This document shows, piece by piece, positions 61,255 to 64,000 of a stretch of DNA of 64,000 nucleotides (position 1 is its first letter; each line of letters starts with the position of its first letter). Below the pieces are notes generated by a model that was not told the origin of the DNA, did not search any database, and was given only the letters and a program-made list of their open reading frames with translations. Source of the stretch: Diadema setosum (taxonomy: Eukaryota > Echinodermata > Echinoidea > Diadematoida > Diadematidae); the NCBI GenBank assembly GCA_033980235.1, contig CM067070.1, positions 23,648,699 through 23,712,698 of the forward strand, written 5' to 3'. A program made the position numbers and the translations under genes.

Positions 61255-61700
61255 ATGGCTTGACACTAACTTTTTTGTTTGGTGGCCCGATGGGGCCACC
61301 AAAATCCAAAATTTCAAATTTTTGGTGGCCCGAGAGAAAAATTGGGTGTCCCGAAAAAAAACCCCAATAAAAGACATTAAAAGTCCTTTTTTTAAATGAG
61401 TCAAACATTTAAGTTTTATGATAGTAAGAATTAGAAGTTGGACATATCTACTCATAAATAAACTTCAACAAACTTGCAACACTTACTCTCAGGCACTCAT
61501 TCAGTCCTTTTCATCCATCCTTTAAACGAATTTAACTGCTAATTTCCGGCGCAAAAAGTTACGAATTTATTGACACACTTTTCAAAAAATTTTGGTGGCC
61601 CGAGGCGGGCCACCAAATTTGGCCTTTTTTGAAATTTGGTGGCCTGACTTTCATTTTTGGTAGCCCCGGGCCACCGGGCCACCGTTAGTGTCGAGCCCTG
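61255..61700. repeat. AGGGCTCGACA-type repeat (copy 3, best preserved)
   Basis: The left side reads GGCTTGACACTAAC then GGTGGCCCGATGGGGCCACC. The reverse complement of the right end reads CAGGGCTCGACACTAACGG then TGGCCCGGTGGCCCGGGGC. The ends are thus inverted copies over about 50 bases with GGTGGCCC palindromes inside. It is longer (446 bases) than copy 1. Confidence 0.8.
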
Positions 61701-61737
61701 TTATATGACATCAAATGCTTAGATTGAAAACTACAAA

Positions 61738-62165
61738 AAGCACTCCGAGAGTGCAGACCTGTGCCAAGCAGCTCATGTCCACCCATACACACATGCTGAA
61801 AATTGCTCAAGAAAGAAGCCTTTGTTTAACTCATCAGCTTCCTGCGTGTTGCGCACCGCCTTGATCAGAGCACACGCTTTAAAATGTGCGCATGCAAACC
61901 TCAAGTGCGCACAGCTTGAACTCATATTAAAGTTCATCGACCCTATTTGCCAAAAGATAAGAAAAAAATCCTTGAAAATTCGTGAAAATTCCCAGATCAC
62001 TACGAAAATTCAATCATCTGTTCCTTGTGCCATTATCAACTTTTCTTGTAAGTTTCATCCAAATCCGTTCACAGCTTTATGAATATTTTGAAAACAGACA
62101 AACAAAGAAACAAATGGCGATACATGTAAAAACATACCCTCCTTTAGATGGAGATAACTAGATAT
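61738..62165. repeat. Retroposon-derived repeat with 3' tail
   Basis: It starts near GCACTCCGAGAGTGCAGACC and passes through CTTGAAAATTCGTGAAAATT, CAATCATCTGTTCCTTGTGC, GTTTCATCCAAATCCGTTCA and AACAGACAAACAAAG to CCTCCTTTAGATGGAG. The 3' half matches 30,256-30,490. The layout is that of an abundant SINE or RTE-like 3' end. Confidence 0.7.
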
Positions 62166-63540
62166 TACTTGTATTTGACATATATCTGACGTTGGGACAT
62201 GTATGGTCAGCTTTCAATTTCGGTTCTGACCTTCCAGCTATTGAAAAATCCATGTATCAAAAACTCATATCAAAGTAACTTCTTGTGTCATTCTGTCATA
62301 ATTTTTTAAGTATTTCGTGCATTCGTTTTGATCTACACATAGCTTACAATTTGTGTCGCTGCAATTGCCATTTCACTTTCATGTGCCATAAAGAAAATGA
62401 TTTCACAAATGTGTGACTCCTTCACAAACATGTGACAGATAAAGTGAAAATACTTCAGTCATGCAGCTGTTCTACTTGATTTTTTTTTTTTTTTTAGATG
62501 GTGTACATAAGTGTACTTTCTGTAAAAGTTGTTATTTTTGTGTACAATTATATATTTTGCAAATGAGGAGGTCACAGACATTTTAGTAGCTGTCATTTTC
62601 GAGATTTTGACATGGAAGCTTGAGATTTGACTTGGAGTCATTTGTACATTAAAGTGCATGCCACTCTCTTGGACATGGCAATATTAGTTTTGAGAGTTGT
62701 TAAATTTGTGGCCCTACGGTGATTTGCAAAATTTGTGAAAATTAGACACGGTAGTTTTCGCAAAAATAACAGCTTTTGCAGTAGATACATGTACCTCTTC
62801 TAGAGTTTATTGCGTCGATACAGTAATGGTAATTATAATTGATGGTGTGCCATAGTGATGTCTACACAGCCATTTACAGATCACTTTGACCGTGGCAGAG
62901 CTGATCTCATTGCTCAGTCTGCATTGCATAATTTACATCCATTATGCGCATTGAGAACTTGTGTGTCAAAAAGGCTGACTATTAGGTGTAGTCGGTCATC
63001 TTTGAGTGTGACTCACTGACTCGCCTTGTTTCCATATTCTCTAGGAAGCTACTTAAAAAAAAAAACAACAACTAAAATCACCATTGAAGCATTCTTTCAA
63101 GTCTGAACTTGTAATTGATTTTTGTATAATTTAATTTCAAGAGCCTCTGTGAGAGTCATTGGAATTTGAAATGTGCGTGCAAGAACTAGGCCCTACTTTA
63201 TCGCGTGTCTACAACAGTTGAAACAAAATATTCTATTCTCCGACAAGAAAGTTTAATTTTCAATCTTTTTTTTTTTTTTTTTAAATTCACCCCCCCCCCC
63301 CCACAATATCAGAAAGAGATTACATTGGAGGATCTTTCCAACTGGCAGCTGCAGAGCTACAGCTTTATGGAACAGATTACCAATAATTTTAAGCAGGCCA
63401 ATACAGTAGATTACTTTTTAAGAGTCTTTTTACATTGTATTTCTTTAACTTGTCAATGGATATAAAGACTTAGTGCTGTACAAATGTATTTTTTTTTATG
63501 TCAAAATTTCGTCACTTTTCATCTTGCTTCATCTCCTCTC

Positions 63541-63894
63541 TCCCCGCGTTCACATTGGTGCGGGGACAGCCACAAGAGATCTTATCTTTCTTACGACTGA
63601 CCGTTCACATTGGTATTTCATCTGTCCCCGAGCTGTGGGGGCATTTTGGGGCTTGGAGTGAGCTCTGCCGCTTGAATCCAGGCATAGCGCATGCGCACAT
63701 TTGATGACCACAGCTGGACGCTATCAATTGCGCCCCAAGGTCACTCTCCCCTCCAAATCTTGTCCCCATACCCGACTTGCTTCGCGGGGACGAGGGGACA
63801 AGTCCCAGCGAGCGTTCACATTATGGTTTTTGAGGAGAAAGTCCCACAGCTCGGGACTTTCCCCGCGTCGCGGGGACCAATGTGAACACGGGGA
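63541..63894. mobile_element. GC-rich MITE with GTTCACATTGGT ends
   Basis: The left end reads TCCCCGCGTTCACATTGGT and the reverse complement of the right end reads TCCCCGTGTTCACATTGGT, 18 of 19 bases identical. Further CGTTCACATT words lie inside (about 63,600 and 63,813). 354 bases, much richer in CG than the surrounding intron. No coding. Confidence 0.8.
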
Positions 63895-64000
63895 ATGTCA
63901 TAGATTCCTTGAATTTCTACACCCCCTTTCCTTCCATGGGAATGGAGAGAAAAATTGTGTGTGTGTGTGTGTGTGGAATTGGCTGTATGGTTTATCATTA

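Larger units (their letters stand above)
60304..64000 (+). other. SORL1 intron 5 (incomplete)
   Basis: It opens GTGAGT and runs off the window. It holds repeats at 61,255-61,700, 61,738-62,165 and 63,541-63,894, a TCCGTCTGTCC-rich piece at 60,470-60,560 and T- and C-runs at 63,265-63,302. Confidence 0.75.

Noticed and set aside
63310..63400. Possible SORL1 exon 6 after a C-run and CAATATCAG acceptor-like sequence
   Set aside because: The frame (KEITLEDLSNWQLQSYSF) does not match the expected VPS10 continuation and no donor in the right register follows.

Overview
This window is animal nuclear DNA. It is AT-rich, mostly non-coding and has small exons with GT-AG introns. The organism is probably an echinoderm, perhaps a sea urchin. 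I base this on the repeat vocabulary (a retroposon tail ending near GCGGAGGT, the words TAGGCCTAC and TACATGTAC, many TTAA- and TA-flanked inverted-repeat elements) and on invertebrate-style versions of two deuterostome genes. No species can be named without a search.

Only three host coding loci can be supported. (1) The first five coding exons of SORL1 (LR11/sorLA) lie on the + strand between 46,813 and 60,303. They encode the signal peptide, a furin-type propeptide and the start of the VPS10 beta-propeller, and the reading frame is preserved across all four splice junctions. The gene runs out of the right edge. (2) A first coding exon of a salt-inducible kinase, SIK3-like, lies on the - strand at 26,035-26,202 and carries the glycine-rich ATP loop; its remaining exons must lie at lower coordinates or outside the window. 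(3) An acidic first exon on the - strand at 18,315-18,649 ends in a textbook donor. It resembles the N-terminus of the P2X7-like cysteine-cluster proteins that are multicopy in marine invertebrates, but this is tentative.

The rest is mobile and simple DNA. Positions 1-26,000 hold scattered inverted-repeat elements in gene-poor DNA. Positions 26,600-33,600 are rich in microsatellites, including a 330-base TTCA array with a 180-base higher-order period, ATC, CTT/CCT and GAT tracts, and a CpG-rich block with a perfect RFX X-box. A 5'-truncated LINE on the - strand (33,652-35,352) has an 11-base target duplication and sits inside an older inverted-repeat element. A second LINE (about 39,436-42,818, + strand) has nearly intact reverse transcriptase, broken only by two frameshifts, each at a T-homopolymer. 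The SORL1 introns carry at least ten dispersed repeats, including a 566-base foldback element with almost identical arms.

The most distinctive observations are two tiny perfect palindromes bounded by CCAAGG/CCTTGG and apparent 5-base direct repeats, several TTAA-bounded foldback families sharing a TTAAAGG end, six C-run/A-run junctions in one polarity, and the co-location of SIK- and SORL1-type genes, both of which are on human chromosome 11q.
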